Below, piece by piece: positions 55,628-64,000 of a stretch of DNA of 64,000 nucleotides. The stretch comes from VYFG01 sp965203365 (GTDB lineage Bacteria; Pseudomonadota; Gammaproteobacteria; Arenicellales; Poriferihabitantaceae). The position numbers and the translations under genes are program-made. How positions within the stretch are numbered: the first letter of the stretch is position 1; each line of letters begins with the position of its first letter. The stretch is from positions 806,001-870,000 of the forward strand of contig OZ241878.1 of assembly GCA_965203365.1 (NCBI GenBank). Direction: 5' to 3'. Under the pieces are notes generated by a model. The model searched no databases. It was not told where the DNA came from and worked only from the letters and a program-made list of their open reading frames with translations.

Positions 55628-56929
55628 ATGCCACATCCCATCCGCACCCGATTCGACACCCTTGCATTACATGCAGGACAAGTGCCAGATCCCAAAACCG
55701 GTGCTCGGGCGGTCCCGATTTACCAGACTGCCAGCTATGTTTTTCAGGACAGTGAGCACGCCGCATCCTTGTTTAATATGGAGCGGCCGGGACATGCTTA
55801 CTCCCGTCTTTCCAACCCAACTGTTGCGGTGCTTGAAGAGCGTGTGGCGGCCCTTGAAGAGGGCGTGGGTGGCATTGCGACTGCCAGCGGTCAGGCTGCA
55901 CTGCATCTTGCGATTGCAACCCTCATGGATGCCGGTTCCCATATCGTCTCATCAAGTGCTATTTATGGGGGAAGTCACAATCTGTTGCAGTACACACTGC
56001 CCCGCTTCGACATCACAACCACTTTCGTATCTCCGCGTGATATTGACGGGATGAGAGCCGCCATCCGACCACAAACCCGGATGATATTCGGTGAGGTACT
56101 GGGCAATCCCGGAAATGATGTGTTGAATCTACCCCTGGTTGCTGAACTGGCACATGAAAATCGAATACCACTGATCATTGATTCCACCTTTACGACGCCT
56201 TATCTGATGCAGCCGTTTGCACATGGTGCTGACATCATCATGCATTCTGCCACCAAGTTTCTTTGCGGTCATGGCACCATAATTGGGGGGCTTCTGGTGG
56301 ACAATGGTCGTTTCAATTGGGCGCAAAGTGGCAAGTTTCCGACGCTTAGCGATCCTTATGCGGGCTTTCACCAAATGTCATTCGATGAGGAATCCTCAAC
56401 GGGCGCATTCCTACTACGCGCACGACGGGAAGGCCTTCGGGATTTTGGTGCCTGCATGAGTCCCACTACGGCCTTCTACGTACTCCAGGGACTGGAGACT
56501 CTGTCCATCCGAATGGACCGCCATGTCGCGAACACCCGTAGGGTGGTCGCGTTCTTGCAGGATCATGATGCGGTGGAAGCAGTCAGTTATCCAGAGTTGT
56601 CGGATCATCCTGACTATTATCTGGCCCAAACACTACTCCCCAAGGGAGCGGGTGCTGTTTTCAGTTTCACTCTGAAGGGTGGGCGCGAAGCCGGTCGTAA
56701 ATTCGTCGAAAGTCTTCAAATTTTTTCTCATCTTGCCAATGTGGGAGATGCCAAGAGCCTGGTCATACATCCTGCCAGCACCACCCATTACCGGATGACA
56801 GAAAAAGACTTGCTAAACGCCGGTATTGATCCAGGAACTATCCGGCTTTCGATTGGGCTTGAAGACATCAATGACTTGCTGGATGACCTTTCACGGGCGA
56901 TGCACCGGTTAAGCAAGACCAATACCTGA
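55628..56929 (+). CDS. metY: O-acetylhomoserine sulfhydrylase (MetY)
   Basis: PLP-dependent Cys/Met-metabolism enzyme of 433 residues that forms homocysteine from O-acetylhomoserine and sulfide. TLALHAGQVPDPKTGARAVP and YQTASYVFQDSEHAASLF are the MetY start, YSRLSNPT and ATASGQAA bind PLP, and K210 in MHSATKFLCGHG forms the Schiff base. The insertion after GHGTIIGGLLVDNG and the overall length fit MetY rather than MetB or MetZ. The alpha/beta-hydrolase gene follows after 15 bases. Confidence 0.9.
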   Translation: MPHPIRTRFDTLALHAGQVPDPKTGARAVPIYQTASYVFQDSEHAASLFNMERPGHAYSRLSNPTVAVLEERVAALEEGVGGIATASGQAALHLAIATLMDAGSHIVSSSAIYGGSHNLLQYTLPRFDITTTFVSPRDIDGMRAAIRPQTRMIFGEVLGNPGNDVLNLPLVAELAHENRIPLIIDSTFTTPYLMQPFAHGADIIMHSATKFLCGHGTIIGGLLVDNGRFNWAQSGKFPTLSDPYAGFHQMSFDEESSTGAFLLRARREGLRDFGACMSPTTAFYVLQGLETLSIRMDRHVANTRRVVAFLQDHDAVEAVSYPELSDHPDYYLAQTLLPKGAGAVFSFTLKGGREAGRKFVESLQIFSHLANVGDAKSLVIHPASTTHYRMTEKDLLNAGIDPGTIRLSIGLEDINDLLDDLSRAMHRLSKTNT

Positions 56930-56944
56930 CTTTCAGAGAACAAG

Positions 56945-57748
56945 ATGAAATTGTGGCTGGAACAACAGCAGTATTTTGCCTATACTGCGGCAAACTGCCT
57001 TGAGCCGACCCGTGATTTGGTCGTCTTTGTCCATGGAGCCGCTATGGACCATTCAGTCTGGGCCTATCAAAGTCGCTATTTCGCCTATCATGGCTACAAT
57101 GTCTTGGCCCTTGACCTTCCGGGTCACGGTCAAAGTGAGGGGGAGGCTCAAGACAGCATTGAGTGCTATGCCCGATGGCTGAATGAGTTAATCGGTCCCG
57201 AACACGGGGCGCGTCATCATTTGGTTGGCCATAGCATGGGAGCATTAATTTGCCTTGCGGCAGCTGGCAGTCGGCTGTCATCCGCCCCACCACTTGTCTC
57301 ATTGTCCTTGGTCGGATTCAGTTATCCCATGCGAGTTTCCCCTGTTCTGATGGACGCCGCCAAGGATGAACCAACCAAAGCTTATGAGATGATGACTCAA
57401 TGGAGCCATGCCTCTCCAATTGGTGGGGAGCCGAACCCTGGGTTTTGGTCTGCCGGTAGTCAGTATCGCCTGATGGAAAATAGTCCATCAGGTGTCCTGT
57501 TCCAAGACCTCACTGCTTGCCATTTTTATCAGGATGGACCGAATGCCTTTGAAAACATTACCTGTCCAATACTGTTCATCAGTGGTGTTGAGGATCGAAT
57601 GGCGCCCTGCAAGCTGGCAAAAAAGGCTGCGGAAGCCCAAGTTGGTGCTGAAATAGTCATGTTGTCGGAATGCGGGCACAACCTGATGTCAGAAAATCCC
57701 GACGGTGTGAGGGATGCCCTCATTCGGTTTATCCGTGAGCATCCATAA
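56945..57748 (+). CDS. Alpha/beta hydrolase
   Basis: Soluble alpha/beta-hydrolase of 267 residues. The oxyanion loop is VFVHGAAMDHSVW, nucleophile S97 lies in VGHSMGALICLAAA, the acidic residue is in FISGVEDRMAP, and His is in ECGHNLMSENPD. It is co-directional with metY at 15-base spacing, so it is likely co-transcribed. One possibility is a homoserine-ester or thioester hydrolase linked to methionine synthesis; nothing in the sequence proves it. Confidence 0.82.
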   Translation: MKLWLEQQQYFAYTAANCLEPTRDLVVFVHGAAMDHSVWAYQSRYFAYHGYNVLALDLPGHGQSEGEAQDSIECYARWLNELIGPEHGARHHLVGHSMGALICLAAAGSRLSSAPPLVSLSLVGFSYPMRVSPVLMDAAKDEPTKAYEMMTQWSHASPIGGEPNPGFWSAGSQYRLMENSPSGVLFQDLTACHFYQDGPNAFENITCPILFISGVEDRMAPCKLAKKAAEAQVGAEIVMLSECGHNLMSENPDGVRDALIRFIREHP

Positions 57749-58315
57749 TTCTCGATTAGACGAAGTCATTCCAGCCCCCATTTTGAAAGCGTCATCGTTC
57801 GAAGTGACTACGATCAGGACTTATACTCATGCCCCAGGCGGGTTGGGACACCATCAGTTCCCTGTTCCTGCGTAGTTGGCTGCACTGGGTCGGTACTATG
57901 TGGTGGTCAAGGTATTTTTGAATGGCATTGAGACTGTCCTGATCTGTCTAAATGCATCTGATTCTACCTTCCGATGGAATTGCCTCCGCGACTGCAAAAT
58001 TATGGCTGGATCCAGAAAGCACGGAGCTGATAATCAGATTATCCGGTACCATTGGCACCAACATGGTAGCCTATGTATACCTTTTCCCTGCATATCGATT
58101 CATGATGCCATCACACTTGATGCTATAAGAGTACCCCGCGAAGTGGATGCAGGGCATCGGGCTCCGACACGAAACATTCAGTGTGACTGTATTCACTGGA
58201 CCGGAAACCCAAGGACACCTCGCACCTGGGGCACTTATTGAAAATTCTGCAGTCGGCTTTTTGATAGTAAGAGTTTTGCCAACATATCTGCAGACCCTGG
58301 TCGGAAAGTACAACC
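57749..58315. other. mtaD upstream region
   Basis: About 570 bases without a supported gene. A plus-strand frame of 121 codons (57876-58241) has no motif and poor codon use. No promoter pair or RNA structure stands out. Confidence 0.35.
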
Positions 58316-59665
58316 ATGAATGAAGCGGATCAAATTCTCTTGCCACACTGGGTCATCCCGTTATCAAGTCAGGACGATCGGGATTCCGCCACGACACTGG
58401 AGAACCATGCCATTGTCATCCTGGGGGACAGGATTGCTGCGGTCGGTACCCGCTCCGAGATCCTTGAGGCATGGTCATCGGACGATATTGTGGATCTGGA
58501 TGAACATATACTTATTCCCGGACTCGTCAACGCCCATACGCATGCGCCAATGTCACTGTATCGGGGGTATGCCGATGACCTGCCACTCATGCAATGGCTG
58601 ACGGAACACATCTGGCCCGCCGAGTCGCACTGGACCAGTCCGGACTTTGTTTCAGTGGGGACTGACTTGGCGATGCTGGAGATGGTGCGGGGGGGAACCA
58701 CCTGCTTTCAGGATATGTATTTTTTTCCTGATACGGTTGCCACCCGAGCACAGGAAGCAGGTATGCGCGCTACGGTGGGGATGATCGTCATTGAAATGCC
58801 CTCTGCTTGGGCCTCCTCGCCGTCCGAATATTTGGAACGGGGGCTGGAAACGTGGGACTCGTTACGTCATTCCGACCTGATCAGTGCGGTCTTTGCCCCC
58901 CATGCGCCTTACACTGTGGCTGATGAAAGTCTGGAGAAAATTGCCACTTTGGCCGAAGAACTCGATTGTCAGGTTCATATTCATCTCCACGAAACAGAGC
59001 AGGAAATCAATGAATCCAACGCACGTTTTGGCATTCGCCCCCTGGAGAGGTTGGACAGGTTGGGTCTTGTCAGTCCGCGTCTGGAGGCAGTCCATATGAC
59101 CCAGCTGCTGGAGATTGAAATCGAGCATATTGCATCTCGGGGAGTCCATGTGATCCACTGCCCCCAATCCAACCTTAAACTGGCCAGTGGAATGTGTCGT
59201 GTCGACTCCCTGCTCCAGGCGGGCGTGAATGTGGCCATCGGAACCGATGGAGCATCCAGTAATAATGATCTGGATATGTTTGACGAGATGCAGACAGCTT
59301 CACTTCTGGCCAAGGGCGTTTCCGGTAATCCTTCGGCTATGAACGTCTCCCAATCCCTCTGGTGTGCCACCATGGGGGGGGCGAAATCGCTCGGGCTGGA
59401 AGATCGTATTGGATCTATCGAAACCGGGAAACTGGCTGATCTGGTGGCGATTGATCTTTCTTTTGCAACATCCCAACCCATTTACCACCCTATCAGCCAA
59501 GTGGTTTATGGCTGTGCCAGTCATCAGGTCAGTGATGTCTGGATCGGCGGATTTCAGGTTCTAAAAGGCAGAAAACATACCCGGCTAGATGAGCAACGTA
59601 TTCTGGCCGACGCTAGGCAGTGGGGGGTCCGAATTGCCGCAAAGGCCAAATCGTCAAAATCATGA
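58316..59665 (+). CDS. mtaD: 5-methylthioadenosine/S-adenosylhomocysteine deaminase (MtaD)
   Basis: TRZ/ATZ-family amidohydrolase of 449 residues. H74 and H76 in PGLVNAHTHAPMSLYRG, the His in HIHLHETEQE and the Asp in IGTDGASSNNDLDM bind the metal. PWPAE-like HIWPAESHWTS and GGTTCFQDMYFF match the MtaD/SsnA subgroup. It deaminates MTA/SAH to the inosine forms. In gammaproteobacteria it is normally followed by ubiG and mupP, which here come 2 kb later. GGAAAG upstream supports the start. Confidence 0.85.
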   Translation: MNEADQILLPHWVIPLSSQDDRDSATTLENHAIVILGDRIAAVGTRSEILEAWSSDDIVDLDEHILIPGLVNAHTHAPMSLYRGYADDLPLMQWLTEHIWPAESHWTSPDFVSVGTDLAMLEMVRGGTTCFQDMYFFPDTVATRAQEAGMRATVGMIVIEMPSAWASSPSEYLERGLETWDSLRHSDLISAVFAPHAPYTVADESLEKIATLAEELDCQVHIHLHETEQEINESNARFGIRPLERLDRLGLVSPRLEAVHMTQLLEIEIEHIASRGVHVIHCPQSNLKLASGMCRVDSLLQAGVNVAIGTDGASSNNDLDMFDEMQTASLLAKGVSGNPSAMNVSQSLWCATMGGAKSLGLEDRIGSIETGKLADLVAIDLSFATSQPIYHPISQVVYGCASHQVSDVWIGGFQVLKGRKHTRLDEQRILADARQWGVRIAAKAKSSKS

Positions 59666-59947
59666 TTTTCATCTTGTCCAATGACATGACCTGCGACACA
59701 ATTTGATGAATTTGTCAGCTCGGTGACCGAGCCCAGCCTATGAATCAATAGGTAATGGAAACCCTACTCCTTTGTATTTTCTCAATGTTCTGATGCTCGC
59801 CACCACATTGTTTATATCCATTCAGGGCTCCTCCGAAAATTTTGTCATTCTGGAGAAGATTTTGCTTACCGATAGACTTTACACTGAGTATATATGCCTT
59901 CTCAATCAACCTATTCGGAGTAAAAGTGCTGCAATGGTCTGTGTTAG
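59666..59947. other. Spacer between mtaD and the AlbA-like gene
   Basis: About 280 bases. A perfect 15-base palindrome GCTCGGTGACCGAGC lies at 59718-59732, without a T-run, so it is an operator-like or weak hairpin site. No gene. Confidence 0.4.
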
Positions 59948-61342
59948 ATGACACTTGATCAGATTTCCGCGATCGTGGCTGCTGGTGAGTCGGATACAAT
60001 TGAGTGCAAAGCCACCACCGGAACTCGGCGCGAGGCCGCAGCAACCGTCTGTGCCATGTTGAACCAGCGTGGGGGATTTGTGTTCTTCGGTGTGGCACCA
60101 GACGGTCATATCGCAGGACAGCAGGTCTCGGAGCAAACCATCGAGGAAATCAGTGCCGAATTACAACGGATTGACCCACCCGCATTCCCTGAAATCGAGA
60201 GGGTTAGATTAGACTGCAATTTGGAAGTGATTGTGATACGCGTGAGTCCCGGAACTGTGGCGCCTTACCGGTATCGTGGAACTGCTTACCTTCGGGTTGG
60301 CAACACAACGCAAAGTATGTCTGCGGAAGAACATAACTGTATTCTCTTTGAGCGTATGCACAGTGAGAGGCGTTGGGAAAACCAGATCGCCAGGGGATGG
60401 TCGATTGATGATCTTGATGTGGCAGAAGTTCGTAATACGGTTGCTGAGGCAGTCCGTATTGGTCGCCTGAACGAACCGGGTACCCGTGAACCTGAAGACT
60501 TGCTGATGGGGTTGGGGTTGCTTCGAGAAGGGGTCCTGTTTCGAGCTGCGGTGGTGCTGTTCGGTAACATGGAGCATATCGAGTATGATATGCCGCAATG
60601 CCTGTTGCGTATCGCTCGCTTTCGTGGTCTAGACCGTTCCGAATTTATGGATAACCGGCAGTTTTATGGACATGCTTTCTCGCTGCTTGCCAATGCTGAG
60701 CGATTCCTTCGGGAAACCCTGCCCATCACCAGCCGGTTTGAATCGGGACGCATGGCCAGAATTGATGAGCCCCTTTACCCTCCCCTGGCAATTCGCGAGG
60801 CTTTGTCCAATGCACTCTGCCATCGGGATTACGCACTCGGGGGTGGCTCAATTGGATTGGCTGTCTACGATGATCGTTTGGAGATAACGTCAACCGGCCC
60901 CCTGCACTTTGGACTGACCCCTGCCGATCTTTTCACCCGACACGAGTCCCGTCCCTGGAACCCGATGATCGCCAGAACGTTCTATCGACGGGGACTGATT
61001 GAGGAATGGGGACGAGGGACTATCAGGATGGCAGAGCTGTCGACATTCGCAGGACTTCCCCGTCCCGAAATCAATCAATCCGGTGACTGCGTGACGGTCT
61101 GTTTTCGAAAACATCATGGCGCATCTATTCGGCCACTTGAAGCCGACCTGACAAATCAACAACGTGCCATTCTCCAATTGTTGCGAGATTCTGACCGCGC
61201 TCTGTCGCTGAGAGAGGTTCAGTCATTGGCAGGACAGCAAACAACCCAAAGGCGCATACGCGAAGACCTCGCCATTTTGAAGTCGCAACACTTAGTTGAA
61301 TTGGCCGGATATGGTCGCGGGGCGCGCTGGAAACCCATGTAA
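59948..61342 (+). CDS. Schlafen/AlbA_2-domain ATPase-like regulator
   Basis: Protein of 464 residues. The N-terminal AlbA_2 (Schlafen) domain (about 5-130) carries DTIECKATTG (E19, K21) and the GGFVFFGV and FPEIERVRL strands. A central part ends in a GHKL-like ATPase (IREALSNALCHRDYALGG, then NMIART-like WNPMIARTFYRRGLIEEWGRG). The C-terminus (about 395-464) is a winged helix. Such proteins are transcriptional regulators or defence-associated factors. It splits the usual mtaD-ubiG neighbourhood and is followed by a tandem repeat, so it looks like an insertion. Confidence 0.8.
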   Translation: MTLDQISAIVAAGESDTIECKATTGTRREAAATVCAMLNQRGGFVFFGVAPDGHIAGQQVSEQTIEEISAELQRIDPPAFPEIERVRLDCNLEVIVIRVSPGTVAPYRYRGTAYLRVGNTTQSMSAEEHNCILFERMHSERRWENQIARGWSIDDLDVAEVRNTVAEAVRIGRLNEPGTREPEDLLMGLGLLREGVLFRAAVVLFGNMEHIEYDMPQCLLRIARFRGLDRSEFMDNRQFYGHAFSLLANAERFLRETLPITSRFESGRMARIDEPLYPPLAIREALSNALCHRDYALGGGSIGLAVYDDRLEITSTGPLHFGLTPADLFTRHESRPWNPMIARTFYRRGLIEEWGRGTIRMAELSTFAGLPRPEINQSGDCVTVCFRKHHGASIRPLEADLTNQQRAILQLLRDSDRALSLREVQSLAGQQTTQRRIREDLAILKSQHLVELAGYGRGARWKPM

Positions 61343-61782
61343 ATCAATCCTCCACTCATTCTGGCTCATTCTGGCTCATTCTGGCTCATTCTGGCTCATT
61401 CTGGCTCATTCTGGCTCATTCTGGCTCATTGTAGATAACATTCAATTTGGGGAACCGGTCAGATACCCACTTCTCTCATGGTCACGAAAAATTAACCCCA
61501 TCTAATACACAAGATAAACATCCAATCTCTTATGCTAAGGGCTTGTAAGTATCACCACATGGAGATTAGTTGGTTAAATCCGGGACAAGCCGACGAATGT
61601 TCTGGTATCGCCTTGGCATTTCGAGTGAATCCGAATATTCGTTTGCTGGTTGATTGAAGCGATACAAATATTGACAGGATGACCATGATCGCTAATGTGC
61701 ACTCGAAATCGTATCTCAAGGCAATAGCCCGAGGACGGTTGTGGCACCATTTTTTCAATATGTTGCAATTGGAATGATAGGC
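61343..61782. other. Repeat-bearing spacer upstream of ubiG
   Basis: Contains the CTGGCTCATT tandem array and AT-rich DNA. A TTGACA hexamer lies at 61671-61676, but the best -10 behind it (TAATGT, 16 bases later) is weak. No gene is supported. Confidence 0.4.
61355..61430 (+). repeat. Decamer tandem repeat CTGGCTCATT
   Basis: Seven perfect copies of the ten-base unit CTGGCTCATT from 61361, preceded by a partial CTCATT. It starts 12 bases after the AlbA-like stop. The unit is not a multiple of three, and the array is untranslated in the annotated genes. It could be a slippage product, a transcript-level element or a protein-binding array. Confidence 0.9.
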
Positions 61783-62484
61783 ATGACCTATGACAATGTA
61801 GATGCAGGGGAAATCGAGAAGTTCTCCGAACTGGCTAGTCGCTGGTGGGATCCTGATTCTGAGTTCAAACCACTCCATCAAATCAACCCATTGCGTCTGA
61901 CATTTATTAATGAGCGCTCACCGGTGAATGGAAAGCGTGTTCTGGATGTGGGATGCGGTGGTGGACTATTGAGTGAAGCCATGGTCAGGGAAGGTGCCCG
62001 GGTGACTGGCATCGATTTGGCCGAGGCACCACTCAATGTTGCCCGAGCGCATGCGATGGAAATGAACGTAGAAATGGATTATCGTCAAATTACCGCCGAA
62101 GAGCTGGCCGAATCGGAAGCAGGTGAATATGATGTGGTGACTTGCCTGGAAATGCTGGAGCATGTGCCGGACCCGGCAAGTGTGGTGACTGCCTGTGCGT
62201 CCCTGACCAGGCCGGGGGGGGCGATTTACTTCTCTACGATCAACCGTAACCCAAAATCCTTTCTGTTCGCGATTGTTGGTGCTGAATACTTCTTGCGGCT
62301 TCTTCCCAAGGGTACACATCAGTATGAAAAATTTATCAAACCTTCCGAGCTATGTCACTGGTGTGATCAGGCGGGATTACGCGTGTCGGAAATGACTGGC
62401 TTACATTACAACCCCCTGTTCCGGAAGTATTGGCTGGCGCCGGGTGTCGATGTCAACTATATGATTCACACGACTGCCGATTGA
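61783..62484 (+). CDS. ubiG: Ubiquinone biosynthesis O-methyltransferase UbiG
   Basis: SAM-dependent methyltransferase of 233 residues for the two O-methylations of ubiquinone synthesis. EIEKFSELASRWWDPDSEFK is the UbiG N-terminal signature, VLDVGCGGGLLSE is motif I, YDVVTCLEMLEHVPDP is motif II and STINRNPKSFLFAI follows. The ATG giving MTYDNVDAG is preferred by family comparison; two earlier in-frame starts (GTG 42 bases and ATG 9 bases upstream) exist. The stop is 7 bases before mupP. Confidence 0.93.
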   Translation: MTYDNVDAGEIEKFSELASRWWDPDSEFKPLHQINPLRLTFINERSPVNGKRVLDVGCGGGLLSEAMVREGARVTGIDLAEAPLNVARAHAMEMNVEMDYRQITAEELAESEAGEYDVVTCLEMLEHVPDPASVVTACASLTRPGGAIYFSTINRNPKSFLFAIVGAEYFLRLLPKGTHQYEKFIKPSELCHWCDQAGLRVSEMTGLHYNPLFRKYWLAPGVDVNYMIHTTAD

Positions 62485-62491
62485 GCACGAA

Positions 62492-63190
62492 ATGACATAT
62501 GTTTCAAACACCCGGTTGCCCGATGCGATTTTGTTCGATTTGGATGGGACGTTGCTGGATACCGCGAGGGACCTGATCAACGCTGTCAATATCATACGGA
62601 AAGAAGACAGTCTAGCACCGATTCCAATGCACACCCTTCGTCCTTGGGTATCGCAAGGCGGACTCCAGTTGATCAGCAAGGCTTATGGCCTGTCACCAGA
62701 CAGTGACGAAGCCGATGTACTTTGGCGCCGCTATCTGATCGCCTATGAATCCAATATCAGCCAGTATTCCCGATTGTTTGATGGTATGGACGAGATTCTC
62801 AAAGAACTGGAAACCATGTCCATACCATGGGGTATCGTCACCAACAAACCCACCTATCTGACGGACCGACTGCTACGCAATCTAGGCATGCGGAATCGTC
62901 CAGCTTGCATGATATGCAGTGACAGTGCGAGTCGTCCCAAACCATGGCCGGACCCCGTGTGGATGGCATGCAGAACCATTGGAGTCAGCACGAAGAAGAC
63001 GCTGATGATAGGCGATGATAAACGAGATGTGATGGCTGCCCGGTCTGCCGGGGCGGATGCAGTGGCTGCTGCATGGGGCTATATCCAGTCGGATGATGAC
63101 CCCACCTTATGGGGGGCCTCTGCAGTCCTGTCGCACCCCTCGGCACTGTGGGACTGGATCAGCGAACGTTCCCCCATAGGATCATGCTGA
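62492..63190 (+). CDS. mupP: HAD phosphatase, MupP/Gph-like
   Basis: HAD-family phosphatase of 232 residues. The nucleophile D16 and acid D18 lie in LFDLDGTLLDT, WGIVTNKPTYLTD is motif II, and MIGDDKRDVMAARSAGA is motif IV. Operon position right after ubiG and the GYIQSDDDPTLWGA block fit the N-acetylmuramic acid 6-phosphate phosphatase MupP of cell-wall recycling. A phosphoglycolate phosphatase role is the alternative, attractive because glcDEF is in the same window. It overlaps panC by seven bases. Confidence 0.8.
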   Translation: MTYVSNTRLPDAILFDLDGTLLDTARDLINAVNIIRKEDSLAPIPMHTLRPWVSQGGLQLISKAYGLSPDSDEADVLWRRYLIAYESNISQYSRLFDGMDEILKELETMSIPWGIVTNKPTYLTDRLLRNLGMRNRPACMICSDSASRPKPWPDPVWMACRTIGVSTKKTLMIGDDKRDVMAARSAGADAVAAAWGYIQSDDDPTLWGASAVLSHPSALWDWISERSPIGSC

Positions 63191-64000
63191 ACTTTTTCAA
63201 TACGCCAAGGGAAGCGCGTCATTGGTGTGACCGAAGAAGACAAGAAGGATGTTCCATCGGCTTTGTGCCGACCATGGGGGCACTGCATGATGGACACCGC
63301 TCCTTGGTAGCCAAAGCAGTGTCACAAAACGACGCAAGCTGTGCCAGCATATTTGTCAATCCATTGCAGTTTAATTCGCAACGGGATTTTGAGCATTACC
63401 CCACCACGCTGCAGGAAGACCTGAATCTCCTGGAGACCACTGGGTGCCTTATGGCTTTCACAGGGACTCTCGAGACTTTCTTTCCTGACATTCAGGACAT
63501 CAGTCAATTGGCTCCGGTTCAACCCTTACCGGCCATCACCGGGCTGGAAGCTGATTTTCGACCTGGCCACTTAGATGGGGTGCAGGCCATCGTGGAGCGC
63601 TTGTTCCAAACGGTCGGATCCTGCCGTGCCTACTTTGGTGAGAAAGACTTTCAGCAATCCCTGCTGGTGCGTCAGATTGCAGCACAAATGGATAACATCA
63701 CCGTCATTGTTTGCCCAACGGTCCGGGAACCCGGGGGGCTTGCGCTGTCGTCTCGTAACTTGCACCTGAATGCAGAGGACCGGGTATTGGCCCGGATGCT
63801 GTTCAAGGCGCTTCAGAGAGCGTCTGATGCCTGGCGCAGTGGGATGAAAGATCCTGAAACTCTGGAGGATTTGATGAGGCAAACGCTTTCCATCCCCGGG
63901 ATTCGGTTAGAATATACGGCTATCCGAGACCCGAGCCATTGGACCGCAAAGACCCCGAGGGGGACATTGAGTCAGGGTCGGGCTCTAGTGGCCGCCTGGG
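63184..64000 (+). CDS. panC: Pantothenate synthetase PanC, 3' end outside window
   Basis: Pantoate-beta-alanine ligase, 272 complete codons visible and still open at the window edge. VPTMGALHDGHRSLV carries H35 and H38 of the HxGH motif, FVNPLQFN binds ATP, GVQAIVERLFQTVG and YFGEKDFQQ are the family core (usually FGEKDYQQ), and LALSSRN is the KMSKS-like loop. The ATG overlaps the mupP stop, suggesting coupling. Only about ten residues are expected to be missing. Confidence 0.9.
   Translation, partial: MLNFFNTPREARHWCDRRRQEGCSIGFVPTMGALHDGHRSLVAKAVSQNDASCASIFVNPLQFNSQRDFEHYPTTLQEDLNLLETTGCLMAFTGTLETFFPDIQDISQLAPVQPLPAITGLEADFRPGHLDGVQAIVERLFQTVGSCRAYFGEKDFQQSLLVRQIAAQMDNITVIVCPTVREPGGLALSSRNLHLNAEDRVLARMLFKALQRASDAWRSGMKDPETLEDLMRQTLSIPGIRLEYTAIRDPSHWTAKTPRGTLSQGRALVAAW

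Noticed and set aside
57876..58241. 121-codon frame upstream of mtaD
   Set aside because: Composition is poor for a protein (many Cys, His, Trp), and there is no motif or ribosome-binding site.
61355..61430. Regular repeats, possible CRISPR
   Set aside because: The unit is ten bases with no spacers, so it is a simple tandem array.
62212..62222. G8 run inside ubiG as a phase-variable tract
   Set aside because: It encodes Gly-Gly-Ala in a conserved place, and similar G8 runs occur in dctP and mtaD, so it reflects codon use.

Overview
The window looks like a chromosomal segment of a heterotrophic gammaproteobacterium. The reasons are UbiG followed by a MupP-type phosphatase and PanC, a Pst-PhoU-PhoBR phosphate regulon with the long PstA form, GlcDEF, DsbB, and a fused isobutyryl-CoA mutase. 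Base composition is moderate over most of the window. It rises sharply in two places, the transposase near 27.3-28.6 kb and the gene-poor island at 51.6-55.6 kb, which hold mobile or decaying DNA.

Layout. (1) 0.3-16.4 kb, plus strand: acyl-CoA metabolism. Fused isobutyryl-CoA mutase (icmF), a long-chain-type acyl-CoA synthetase, a complete branched-chain-type ABC importer (two ATPases, two permeases, one binding protein) and a PaaK-like adenylating enzyme are followed by a family III CoA-transferase, an enoyl-CoA hydratase and a divergent two-subunit aconitase X. Together they suggest uptake, CoA activation and rearrangement of branched or short carboxylic acids. The aconitase X substrate is unknown. 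(2) 16.6-22.1 kb: a frameshifted MNT nucleotidyltransferase, a DUF1703-type AAA/nuclease protein and its internally deleted second copy, a DUF2889 protein and a thiolase. (3) 22.1-29.4 kb, mostly minus: haloacid dehalogenase, a small membrane-anchored protein, a secreted metallophosphoesterase, an ArsJ-type GAPDH without arsJ, a frameshifted IS30-family element and dsbB. (4) 29.5-37.4 kb, minus: phoU-pstBACS and phoR-phoB with Pho-box-like sites and an intrinsic terminator between pstS and pstC. (5) 37.7-51.1 kb: an alpha/beta hydrolase, acs, glcDEF facing a TRAP transporter-amidase operon across a shared promoter region, and a 2-hydroxyacid dehydrogenase. This suits uptake and oxidation of glycolate-like hydroxy acids. 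(6) 51.6-55.6 kb: a decaying island. It holds an intact NHLP-leader RiPP precursor, the truncated start of its export protein, a pair of 254-bp near-identical inverted repeats and a degenerate DDE transposase. (7) 55.6-64 kb, plus: metY, an alpha/beta hydrolase, mtaD, an AlbA/Schlafen-like protein followed by a decamer tandem repeat, ubiG, mupP and the 5' part of panC.

The most striking signal is upstream of the RiPP precursor. A consensus -35 (TTGACA) and a near-consensus -10 (TAGAAT) are separated by a 20-base spacer that is almost entirely a run of 17 G. This is the architecture of slipped-strand, phase-variable promoters. If real, expression of a small ribosomal peptide would be set by tract length, next to an export system that is now mostly missing.

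No rRNA, tRNA, riboswitch or CRISPR array was recognised. All family assignments come from reading motifs by eye; no database search was possible.
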